64,000 bases of DNA from Streptococcus phocae (GTDB lineage Bacteria > Bacillota > Bacilli > Lactobacillales > Streptococcaceae). Under the pieces are notes generated by a model, which did not search any database, was not told the DNA's origin, and saw only the letters and a list, made by a program, of their open reading frames with translations. Where the stretch lies: assembly GCF_001302265.1 (NCBI RefSeq), contig NZ_LHQM01000008.1, positions 1 to 64,000 on the forward strand, in the 5' to 3' direction. How positions within the stretch are numbered: the stretch's first letter is position 1; the number at the start of each line of letters is the position of its first letter. Shown piece by piece: positions 57,555 through 64,000 of the stretch. A program made the translations under genes and the position numbers.

Positions 57555-58821
57555 ACAGCGCCCTAAAATTAATATCGTGATCAAGCATCCTAGCAAAGTT
57601 TTTAACAAACATATCTACGATAAATTGTATAATTACGATAACTTCACAGAGGTACACTATGGCGGCGCATCATCTGGCAAGTCTCACGGGGTATTTCAAA
57701 AGATTATCTTAAAAGCTCTTAATTCAAGGTTCAAACACCCAAGAAAAATTCTGGTTCTTCGAAAAGTTGGTGCAACTGTCAGAGACTCAGTATTTGCTGA
57801 TATTATGTCTAACTTGTCATATTTTGGCATCTTGGATAAATGTAAGATAAATATGTCGGCTTTTAGAATAACGCTCCCGAATGGCTCGGAATTCATTTTT
57901 AAAGGTATGGATAACCCCGAGAAGATTAAGTCAATTAAGGGGATATCTGATGTCGTCATGGAGGAGGCTAGTGAGTTTACACTTGATGACTATACACAGT
58001 TGACTTTGCGTTTAAGGGATAGGAAACATCTAGAGAAGCAAATCTATCTCATGTTTAACCCGATATCTAAAGCTAATTGGGTCTATAAAGCTTTCTTCAT
58101 TAAATCGCCTAAGAATACAGTTGTCTATCAAACAACTTATAAAGACAACCGCTTCTTAGATGATGTCACAAGAGAAAATATTGAGGAGCTAGCCAATAGG
58201 AATGAAGCTTATTACAAAATATATGCTCTTGGCCAGTTTGCTACACTTGATAAGCTTATCTTTCCAAAATATGAAAAGAAATTATTAAACAAAGACAAGC
58301 TATCCCACTTGCCTTCTTTTTTTGGTTTGGACTATGGATTCATTAATGACCCTTCGGCATTTTTACATGTCAAAATCGATGACGCAAACAAAAAGCTATA
58401 CATTTTAGAGGAGTATGTCAGAAAGAATTTGACTAATGACAAAATAGCTAATGCTATAAAGGGCCTCGGATATGCCAAAGAAGAAATCAGAGGGGATTCA
58501 GCAGAAAAGAAATCAAACCAAGAACTTAGAAATTTAGGTATTTCTAGAATGATTGATGCTACTAAAGGGCCTGGAACCGTTATGCAAGGAATTCAGTATC
58601 TACTTCAGTATGATTGGATTGTTGATGATAGGTGTGTCAAGACTATTGAAGAACTAGAAAATTACACTTGGAAAAAAGATAAAAAAACAAACGAGTACAT
58701 CAACGAACCAGTTGACAGTTATAACCACTGCATTGATGCCATAAGATATGCCGTACAAGATAGGATATATCAATCGGCGGATAGAAGTAAGCGCATGAAA
58801 AATGCTAAGTATTATTTTTAG
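57544..58821 (+). CDS. terL: Terminase large subunit
   Basis: 425 residues from the ATG 7 bp behind AGGTGAG. ATPase with Walker A GGASSGKSHG and Walker B VVMEEASEF; nuclease domain starting FFGLDYGFINDPSAF. PBSX-like terminase family; powers DNA packaging. Overlaps terS by 11 bp. Confidence 0.95.
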   Translation: MTTKQRPKINIVIKHPSKVFNKHIYDKLYNYDNFTEVHYGGASSGKSHGVFQKIILKALNSRFKHPRKILVLRKVGATVRDSVFADIMSNLSYFGILDKCKINMSAFRITLPNGSEFIFKGMDNPEKIKSIKGISDVVMEEASEFTLDDYTQLTLRLRDRKHLEKQIYLMFNPISKANWVYKAFFIKSPKNTVVYQTTYKDNRFLDDVTRENIEELANRNEAYYKIYALGQFATLDKLIFPKYEKKLLNKDKLSHLPSFFGLDYGFINDPSAFLHVKIDDANKKLYILEEYVRKNLTNDKIANAIKGLGYAKEEIRGDSAEKKSNQELRNLGISRMIDATKGPGTVMQGIQYLLQYDWIVDDRCVKTIEELENYTWKKDKKTNEYINEPVDSYNHCIDAIRYAVQDRIYQSADRSKRMKNAKYYF

Positions 58822-58839
58822 GAACGAGGTGAGACTTTT

Positions 58840-60372
58840 TTGGAAGAAAAACAATTTTTAGCAGGAACTCGTTTTAACGAGAATGCTAATAGGCAATTTA
58901 TCATGCTGCAAGAAGACTTTGAAGCAATTGACTACGAGGCAAAACTTTGGATAGATCAACTTAAGAATTACGTTTCAAGGTTTAAAGCAGAACAATTAGA
59001 GCGCTTGAAAGAGTTAAAGCGATACTATCTTGGGGATAATAACATCAAGTATAGGCCTGCTAAAACAGATGAATACGCAGCGGATAATCGTATTGCAAGT
59101 GATTTTGCTAAGTATATTACAGTATTTGAGCAAGGCTATATGCTTGGTGTTCCCGTTGAATACAAAAATGAAAATAAAGACCTCCAGGTAGCTATTGACC
59201 TTATGTCGGTCAGAAACAACGAGGACTATCACAACGTCAAAATAAAAACAGATTTATCAATTTATGGAAGAGCCTACGAGTTGTTAACTGTTGAGGAAAT
59301 AGACGACAAAAAAACCGAAGTAAAACTCTACCAACTTCCAGCTGAGCAAACTTTTGTTATTTATGATGATACGTATCAGCGAAATTCATTGATGGCTGTC
59401 CATTTCTACGACATAGACTATGGCTCAGGTAAACGCAAGCAGATTATCAAAGTATATACTTCTGACAAAATTTATATCTACGAAGACTATAATCTTGAAA
59501 CAAAAGGCATGTGCTTAAAAGACTATGAAGAACATTTTTTTAAAGGCGTACCGGTCAACGAATATGCTAATAACGAGGAGCGTACGGGAGCTTATGAGTC
59601 TGTACTTGATAATATTGATGCCTATGATTTATCTCAATCAGAGCTTGCTAATTTTCAACAAGATTCTGTAGATGCAATCCTAGTTCTCTCTGGTAATCCG
59701 TACACAGGAGCTGATGAGAATGACTTTCTTGAAGACGGCACTATTAACCCGAACGGACGTCTAGGTGTATCCGTCGGGTTCAAACGTGCTAAGGTTATTA
59801 TCCTTGATGATAATCCTAACCCCCAAGGAGCCAAGCCGGATGCTTACTACTTAAAGAAAGAGTATGATGCCGCAGGTAGCGAAGCTTACAAAAATAGATT
59901 AGTTGCAGACATTTTGAGGTTTACTTTTACGCCAGATACACAAGATATGAAATTTTCAGGAGTTCAATCTGGTGAATCAATGAAGTATAAGCTTATGGCT
60001 TCTGATAACTATCGAGAGAAGCAGGAGAGGCTGTTTAAAAAAGGTCTGATGCGACGCTTACGTTTAGCAGCTAATATCTGGGCAATCAAAGGGAATGAAG
60101 CAACTACATATAGTCTTGTAAATGATACGAGTATAGTTTTCACACCTAATCTTCCTCAAAACGATAATGAAATTGTTACAGCTGCACAAAATCTTTATGG
60201 CATTGTTAGCGATCAGACTATCTTTGAAATCTTAAATACTGTCACAGGAGTAGATGCTGAAGCTGAGCTTAAACGTTTGAAAGAAGAAGCTGATGAAAAG
60301 CAATCTTTACCAGAACCTAGATTGGTAGGTGATGCTAATGGCCAAGAAGAACCAACAGCAGAAAAACCTTAA
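58840..60372 (+). CDS. Portal protein, SPP1 gp6-like
   Basis: 510 residues from TTG behind GAGGTGAG. Features of the SPP1-type portal: NRIASDFAKYITVFEQGYMLGVPVE, YGRAYELLTV, SGVQSGESMKYKLMASDNY. Forms the dodecameric DNA gate at one capsid vertex. Overlaps the next gene by 35 bp. Confidence 0.95.
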   Translation: MEEKQFLAGTRFNENANRQFIMLQEDFEAIDYEAKLWIDQLKNYVSRFKAEQLERLKELKRYYLGDNNIKYRPAKTDEYAADNRIASDFAKYITVFEQGYMLGVPVEYKNENKDLQVAIDLMSVRNNEDYHNVKIKTDLSIYGRAYELLTVEEIDDKKTEVKLYQLPAEQTFVIYDDTYQRNSLMAVHFYDIDYGSGKRKQIIKVYTSDKIYIYEDYNLETKGMCLKDYEEHFFKGVPVNEYANNEERTGAYESVLDNIDAYDLSQSELANFQQDSVDAILVLSGNPYTGADENDFLEDGTINPNGRLGVSVGFKRAKVIILDDNPNPQGAKPDAYYLKKEYDAAGSEAYKNRLVADILRFTFTPDTQDMKFSGVQSGESMKYKLMASDNYREKQERLFKKGLMRRLRLAANIWAIKGNEATTYSLVNDTSIVFTPNLPQNDNEIVTAAQNLYGIVSDQTIFEILNTVTGVDAEAELKRLKEEADEKQSLPEPRLVGDANGQEEPTAEKP

Positions 60373-61780
60373 TTACTGGCAAAAGCGTCAAGAAGACATA
60401 TTAAGCTACTTAGACAGAGCTGATTTAGACGTTTTTTCAGAACTACAAAAGTTATATAGTGAACAGGCTTTTGAATTACAAAAGGAACTGTTTGATTTTT
60501 ATGCTAAGTATTCTGAAGACAACAAAATGACTTATCAGGATGTCGTTAAAAAGCTACGTCATGAAGATTTATCAGATTACGTAGCTAATGCTAACAAGTA
60601 TCGCAAACAAGCTGATAAAGACCCTGAGCTACTAAAACGACTTAATGAGCAGTATGTATCAGCAAGAGCTACAAGGATGGATGCTTTAAATCTTGAGCTT
60701 GTTTACCGCGCAGGGATATTAAAAGGTGTACTTGATTCGGCATTTGAAAATCATTTTAAAAAGGCTGCCTCATATGCTTATAAAAAAGCAATGGGTGGAC
60801 GGTCAGGGACAATCAATGGTCCAGTTTTAGAAGAACTGGTTAGGACCCCGTTTGATGGTTATAACTACTCAGAACAGCTATGGGGGAATACTGACAACCT
60901 TGTTAACAATCTCCAAAAGAAGTTAAAACAAAGTTTTGTTCGCGGCGAGCACCCTAGAGTCATAGCCAGAGATTTAGCTAAGCAATTTAACGTTGCTAAT
61001 CACAGGGCTGAAACACTAATCAGAACTGATGGCACTATGGTGATTAATAATGCTACCGCTAGGCGCTACTTGAATGCAGGACTTAAGTATTATCGTGATT
61101 TAGTTAGGCTTGATGACAGGACAACTGAGATATGTCGTAAAATTGCTAAAGAAAACAAAAGAAAGCTATTATCTGAACTAAAGCCTGGAATTAATGCAGC
61201 ACCCTATCATTTCAACTGCAGAACAACTATTATTCCTGATGAAGGTGAGTTAAACATTGAAGTAGAACAGATTGATGATAAAAGCACTAAGTATTTTAAG
61301 GAGGTCACCTCAGATTGGATAGATGGAAGCAATCATAAACCAAAATTATCATTACTGAATAAGTACACAAAAAACGGCACTATTTACCAAGTTGATGGCC
61401 ATAGCGTTGTTCTTGACCATTCTAGCTATGAGTATCAAGTAGCATCGTGGTTATCTAAGAAGACAGGTTTGCAAGTTGACATGGTACCAAGAGTTAATTT
61501 CCCTGAAAATGTTAATACCCCAGACTATTTAATTGACGGCGTTCCATTTGACTTAAAAGAAATCACAGGTCTGGGTAAAAACGTTATCGACGGTAATCTA
61601 CGAAAAGCAAAAAAGCAAGCACCTAATATTATTTTTGATATCACAAAAACCCCACTATCTTTTGAAGAAATAATGGGGCAGTTAGAACATATTTATAAGA
61701 TTGGTCGCAGGGGTCTCAATATATCAATTATTAAAAACAAAGATGAGGTGTTGGCTGTAGTAGAAAAAGAAAGACGATGA
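60338..61780 (+). CDS. Minor head protein (SPP1 gp7/Mu F-like) with C-terminal CdiA-type nuclease toxin domain
   Basis: 480 residues. The head-morphogenesis domain includes ETLIRTDGTMVINNATARRY, LVRLDDRTTEICRKIAKENK and APYHFNCRTTIIPDE. Unlike plain gp7-like proteins, it continues for ~140 residues with a domain like the CdiA C-terminal tRNA nuclease: NTPDYLIDGVPFDLKEITG (PD...D-x-K-E), a helix KNVIDGNLRKAKKQAPNIIF, and FEEIMGQLEHIYKIGR. The protein would be carried in the head and could be injected with DNA. Toxin function is inferred from the fold motif. Confidence 0.82.
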   Translation: MAKKNQQQKNLNYWQKRQEDILSYLDRADLDVFSELQKLYSEQAFELQKELFDFYAKYSEDNKMTYQDVVKKLRHEDLSDYVANANKYRKQADKDPELLKRLNEQYVSARATRMDALNLELVYRAGILKGVLDSAFENHFKKAASYAYKKAMGGRSGTINGPVLEELVRTPFDGYNYSEQLWGNTDNLVNNLQKKLKQSFVRGEHPRVIARDLAKQFNVANHRAETLIRTDGTMVINNATARRYLNAGLKYYRDLVRLDDRTTEICRKIAKENKRKLLSELKPGINAAPYHFNCRTTIIPDEGELNIEVEQIDDKSTKYFKEVTSDWIDGSNHKPKLSLLNKYTKNGTIYQVDGHSVVLDHSSYEYQVASWLSKKTGLQVDMVPRVNFPENVNTPDYLIDGVPFDLKEITGLGKNVIDGNLRKAKKQAPNIIFDITKTPLSFEEIMGQLEHIYKIGRRGLNISIIKNKDEVLAVVEKERR

Positions 61781-61831
61781 CCCACCGCCTCCACAGAAAA
61801 CTGCTTCATGGGCGTTAGACCATCGTCTTTC
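61769..61831 (+). terminator. Long hairpin at the end of the minor head gene
   Basis: GAAAGACGATG (61769-61779) pairs perfectly with CATCGTCTTTC (61821-61831). The 41-nt interior contains further short pairings (CGCC/GGCG, CAG-AAAA-CTG). The stem overlaps the stop codon. It has only a weak U-run (CTTACTTC), so it may be a terminator or a processing/stability element. Confidence 0.6.
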
Positions 61832-61852
61832 CTTACTTCAAGTATACATTAA

Positions 61853-61858
61853 TATAAT
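61853..61858 (+). promoter_or_regulatory. Possible internal promoter (-10 TATAAT)
   Basis: TATAAT in an AT-rich stretch, ~7 bp before the predicted start and 10-15 bp before the binding site of the 76-residue gene. The -35 is poor. It would let the two small genes be expressed without the late operon. Confidence 0.4.
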
Positions 61859-61876
61859 AAAACTATCAAGGAGTAA

Positions 61877-62107
61877 ATGATGAGTAAACGAATCAAGAAA
61901 AAACGCAAACTAGAAGATGCAGTTGTGTTGCTAACCAAAGAAGTCGCTGAATTGCAAGCTATAGTGTCAATAAATGCCCGAGCTACAAATAGTGAACTAA
62001 CTGTTGTTAAAAGCGTAGTGTCAGACAACCAATCAGCAATCAAGTCCATCGGTGATGATGTTGATTATATTAAGCAAAATTACAAGCGTAAGTGGAGGAA
62101 GAAATGA
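61877..62107 (+). CDS. Small basic coiled-coil phage protein
   Basis: 76 residues (second ATG one codon later is equally possible) behind AAGGAG. Highly basic N-terminus (MSKRIKKKRKLEDA), a coiled coil (VLLTKEVAELQAIVSINA), basic end (YKRKWRKK). Not recognised. It sits directly behind the toxin-domain protein, so an immunity or chaperone role is one possibility. Confidence 0.6.
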   Translation: MMSKRIKKKRKLEDAVVLLTKEVAELQAIVSINARATNSELTVVKSVVSDNQSAIKSIGDDVDYIKQNYKRKWRKK

Positions 62108-62238
62108 AATATTTCTGCTGGTTAGTTTATAACTTGGCTGTCTTGGCCATGACTTGTTGGTTAATCCATATTTCCCGAAGCGGATGGTGGATTTTACTTC
62201 CATTTTTTATGTTAGCAACTTTTCAAAATAAGTCGTAG
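62104..62238 (+). CDS. Small two-helix membrane protein
   Basis: 44 residues with two hydrophobic segments (YFCWLVYNLAVLAMTCWLI and WWILLPFFMLATF). ATGA overlap with the preceding gene. Its stop lies in the terminator stem. Not recognised; inner-membrane location is likely. Confidence 0.6.
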   Translation: MKYFCWLVYNLAVLAMTCWLIHISRSGWWILLPFFMLATFQNKS

Positions 62239-62253
62239 GGATACGACTTTTTA
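62231..62253 (+). terminator. Terminator behind the small membrane protein gene
   Basis: AGTCGTA (62231-62237) pairs with TACGACT (62242-62248), loop GGGA, then TTTTTA. It separates the portal/minor head block from scaffold and capsid unless read through. Confidence 0.85.
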
Positions 62254-62353
62254 TTGTGTCCAAACTTTGTTGATGACGCTAAAAGCTACACTGTTTCGTC
62301 GCAGGACGTAAAGCTAGATTATCGGTTGGTGGCGTAACCACTAGGAGAAAATT
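62254..62353 (+). promoter_or_regulatory. Structured leader of the scaffold/capsid genes
   Basis: 100 bp without ORF between a terminator and scaffold. It holds GACG...CGTC pairing and a hairpin GTGG-CGTAA-CCAC placed 3 nt before the binding site AGGAG. A translational control element for capsid genes is plausible; no promoter of consensus type was found. Confidence 0.4.
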
Positions 62354-62923
62354 ATGTCAGAAGAAAATGTAACAACAGAGACAAATGAGCAAGTCGACAC
62401 TCAGAAAGAATCTGTTGAACATCCTAAGCAGGAACAGGAACGAACTTTCACTCGTGCAGACATCTCAAAAATGATGGCTGCTGAACGGACTAAGTGGGAA
62501 TCTGAACAATCAGAAGCTATTGAAAAAGCTCGTTCAGAGGGGGAACGTTTGGCCAAATTGTCAAAAGATGAGCGGGCTAAAGAGGAAGAACAAAAACGTC
62601 TAGATGCTATCGCAGAACGTGAAAAAGCAGTAGCAGAACGCGAGATGCGCATTGAGACGCATTCGCTACTTGTGGAGAAAGGATTACCATTGGATTTCAT
62701 TGATATTGTTTTAGCCACTACTGCAGAAGAGGTTAAGACTAATATTGATAATTTACAAACTATTTTTGATAAAGCTGTTGAAAAGCGTGTTAACGATCGT
62801 TTAACTCAGAAACCACCACGAACTGGAAATGGTTCGGTCGGTATGACTAAGGCTGAAATCATGGCGATAGAGGATGACGACGAACGTATGCGTTTAATTG
62901 CTGAGAATCGTAACTTATTTTAA
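62354..62923 (+). CDS. Phage scaffold protein (DUF4355)
   Basis: 189 residues. Charged, helical, Glu/Lys/Arg-rich (ERTFTRADISKMMAAERTKW, DERAKEEEQKRLDAIAERE), the usual composition of DUF4355 scaffolds, with an ordered C-terminal part (SLLVEKGLPLDFIDIVLATT). Directs capsid assembly and is then removed. 12 bp to the capsid gene. Confidence 0.9.
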   Translation: MSEENVTTETNEQVDTQKESVEHPKQEQERTFTRADISKMMAAERTKWESEQSEAIEKARSEGERLAKLSKDERAKEEEQKRLDAIAEREKAVAEREMRIETHSLLVEKGLPLDFIDIVLATTAEEVKTNIDNLQTIFDKAVEKRVNDRLTQKPPRTGNGSVGMTKAEIMAIEDDDERMRLIAENRNLF

Positions 62924-62935
62924 GAGAGGAATATT

Positions 62936-63820
62936 ATGGCTGAAAAAAATTTAAACACTATGGCGGACTTGGGAGACATTAAATCAATTGATTTTGTTAA
63001 CAAGTTTTCCAAAAATATTAACGACTTACTAAAGCTACTAGGGGTTACTCGTCGTGAATCATTAACTAACGACCTAAAAATTCAGACCTATAAGTGGGAA
63101 GTGACTTTAGATCAAACTGATCCTGGAGAAGGGGAAACCATTCCTCTGTCTAAGGTTACTCGAACTAAAGATAAAGATTATACAGTTAAGTGGTTCAAGA
63201 AACGTCGTGCAACTACAGCTGAGGCAATTGCTCGCCATGGCGCAGCTCGTGCTATCACTGAAGCAGATAAGCGCATTATGCGTGAGCTTCAGAATGGAAT
63301 TAAGGATGCATTCTTTACATTCCTCAAAACAAAACCAACAAAAGTTAAAGGCGCTGGCCTTCAAAAAGCACTGTCTGCATCGTGGGCGAAGCTAGCTACT
63401 TTTAATGAGTTTGAAGGTTCCCCGCTTGTTTCTTTCGTCTCCCCTTTAGATGTAGCCAACTATCTTGGGGATGCTAAAGTGGGGGCCGATGCCTCTAATG
63501 TTTTTGGGATGACACTGCTTAAGAACTTTTTGGGTATGCAAAATGTGATTGTTATGCCATCTGTGCCAGAGGGTAAAATCTATTCAACAGCTGTAGAGAA
63601 TCTAGTTTTTGCATCTTTAAATGTTAAAGGCGGAGACTTGGGTGGCTTGTTTGCTGATTTTACTGATGAGACAGGTTTAATTGCTGCAGCTCGTAATCGT
63701 CAGCTTTCTAATCTTACCTATGAATCTGTTTTCTTTGGGGCAAATGTGCTGTTTGCTGAAATTCCTGAAGGGGTTGTAGAGGCAACAATCGAAGCTGCTA
63801 TACCTGGTATTGGTGGTTAA
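62936..63820 (+). CDS. Major capsid protein
   Basis: 294 residues behind AGAGAGGAATATT. Position after scaffold and composition (NLNTMADLGDIKSIDFVNKF, LVSFVSPLDVANYLG, MTLLKNFLGMQNVIV) fit the HK97-fold major head protein group of streptococcal/lactococcal siphophages. Likely the most abundant virion protein. Confidence 0.9.
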   Translation: MAEKNLNTMADLGDIKSIDFVNKFSKNINDLLKLLGVTRRESLTNDLKIQTYKWEVTLDQTDPGEGETIPLSKVTRTKDKDYTVKWFKKRRATTAEAIARHGAARAITEADKRIMRELQNGIKDAFFTFLKTKPTKVKGAGLQKALSASWAKLATFNEFEGSPLVSFVSPLDVANYLGDAKVGADASNVFGMTLLKNFLGMQNVIVMPSVPEGKIYSTAVENLVFASLNVKGGDLGGLFADFTDETGLIAAARNRQLSNLTYESVFFGANVLFAEIPEGVVEATIEAAIPGIGG

Positions 63821-63831
63821 AGGCTGTTTAT

Positions 63832-64000
63832 ATGGGCGATAAACAACTTATTGACGATATCAAACTCTTTATAGGTATTTCCAAGGGTGATGGTGCGCAA
63901 GATGAGCTCATCACCCTTGCTATATCTGAAAGTAAAGAGCGTGTGCTAGCTAAACTTAATGAATACTCAGAAACTGAAATCACCAAAATTCCTGATAGAT
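63832..64000 (+). CDS. Head-tail connector protein (partial)
   Basis: Begins at ATG 63832 and runs off the window end after 56 codons. The helical start (QLIDDIKLFIGISKGDGAQDELITL, followed by ESKERVLAKLNEY) is that of phage gp6-like/DnaPackaging connectors that sit between portal and tail. The weak binding site (AAAGG 10 bp upstream) is acceptable. Confidence 0.8.
   Translation, partial: MGDKQLIDDIKLFIGISKGDGAQDELITLAISESKERVLAKLNEYSETEITKIPDR

Noticed and set aside
42501-64000. Virulence or superantigen genes in the prophage
   Set aside because: Such genes usually lie at the right end near the lysis module, which is beyond this window; none is present here.

Overview
The window is a Streptococcus chromosome of the pyogenic group. 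The gene order HAD - usp - alaT - codY, gatCAB, hrcA-grpE-dnaK-dnaJ, the complete fab/acc operon, serS and manLMN looks like S. pyogenes / S. dysgalactiae. The base composition is low-GC and ribosome binding sites are of the AAGGAGG type. The sequence alone does not settle the species. The left ~42.5 kb is core chromosome. The right ~21.5 kb is the left part of a Siphoviridae-type prophage that runs off the end of the window.

Core part. 1-760 is a decayed IS256-family transposase. 890-8620 carries a nucleotide-cleaning HAD/MazG fusion, a universal stress protein, an AlaT-type aminotransferase, CodY with a CodY box upstream, a nicotinamidase, and a sulfur-handling operon (rhodanese, CoA-disulfide reductase/rhodanese, rhodanese). 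A divergent CsoR-family repressor sits beside that operon, with an ATACCC-N4-GGGTAT operator. 8660-12860 is a CcpN-like repressor, a PPDK regulatory kinase/phosphorylase and pyruvate phosphate dikinase. 13.1-18.8 kb holds GatCAB, a small membrane protein and three cell-surface or phosphatase genes. 18.8-24 kb is the CIRCE-controlled chaperone operon. 24.2-35.1 kb is the type II fatty-acid operon with three FabT boxes; it contains an unrecognised 75-residue acidic ORF between fabF and accB. 35.1-42.4 kb holds serS with a T-box leader, an acyltransferase, the mannose PTS (manLMN plus DUF956) under a promoter overlapped by a cre-like site, and a Cof-type phosphatase.

Prophage part. A tyrosine integrase (42.5 kb) abuts the phosphatase gene. 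The lysogeny block (glycine-zipper protein, ImmA-like protease, ImmR-like repressor) reads leftward. A ~650-bp stretch without genes separates the repressor from the rightward Cro-like gene. It appears to encode a ~350-nt, strongly folded leftward RNA with its own promoter and terminator, plus a short rightward RNA, all framed by two pairs of inverted repeats. Early genes follow: small ORFs, DUF2800 nuclease, DUF2815, a Pol I-type DNA polymerase, a primase/helicase, an AT-rich origin-like region, VRR-NUC and an SNF2-type helicase. Then come a RinA/ArpU-like late regulator and the packaging/head genes (terS, terL, portal, minor head protein, scaffold, capsid, connector).

The observations I consider most worth pursuing are: (1) the structured RNA cassette in the immunity region; (2) a CdiA-like nuclease toxin domain fused to the minor head protein, followed by a terminator-like hairpin and two small genes with their own promoter; (3) a canonical A AAA AAC slippery heptamer, 7-nt spacer and hairpin at the end of the SNF2 helicase gene, where a -1 shift restores a family-like tail; (4) a terminase small subunit whose best-placed start codon is AUA; and (5) the small acidic ORF inside the fatty-acid operon.
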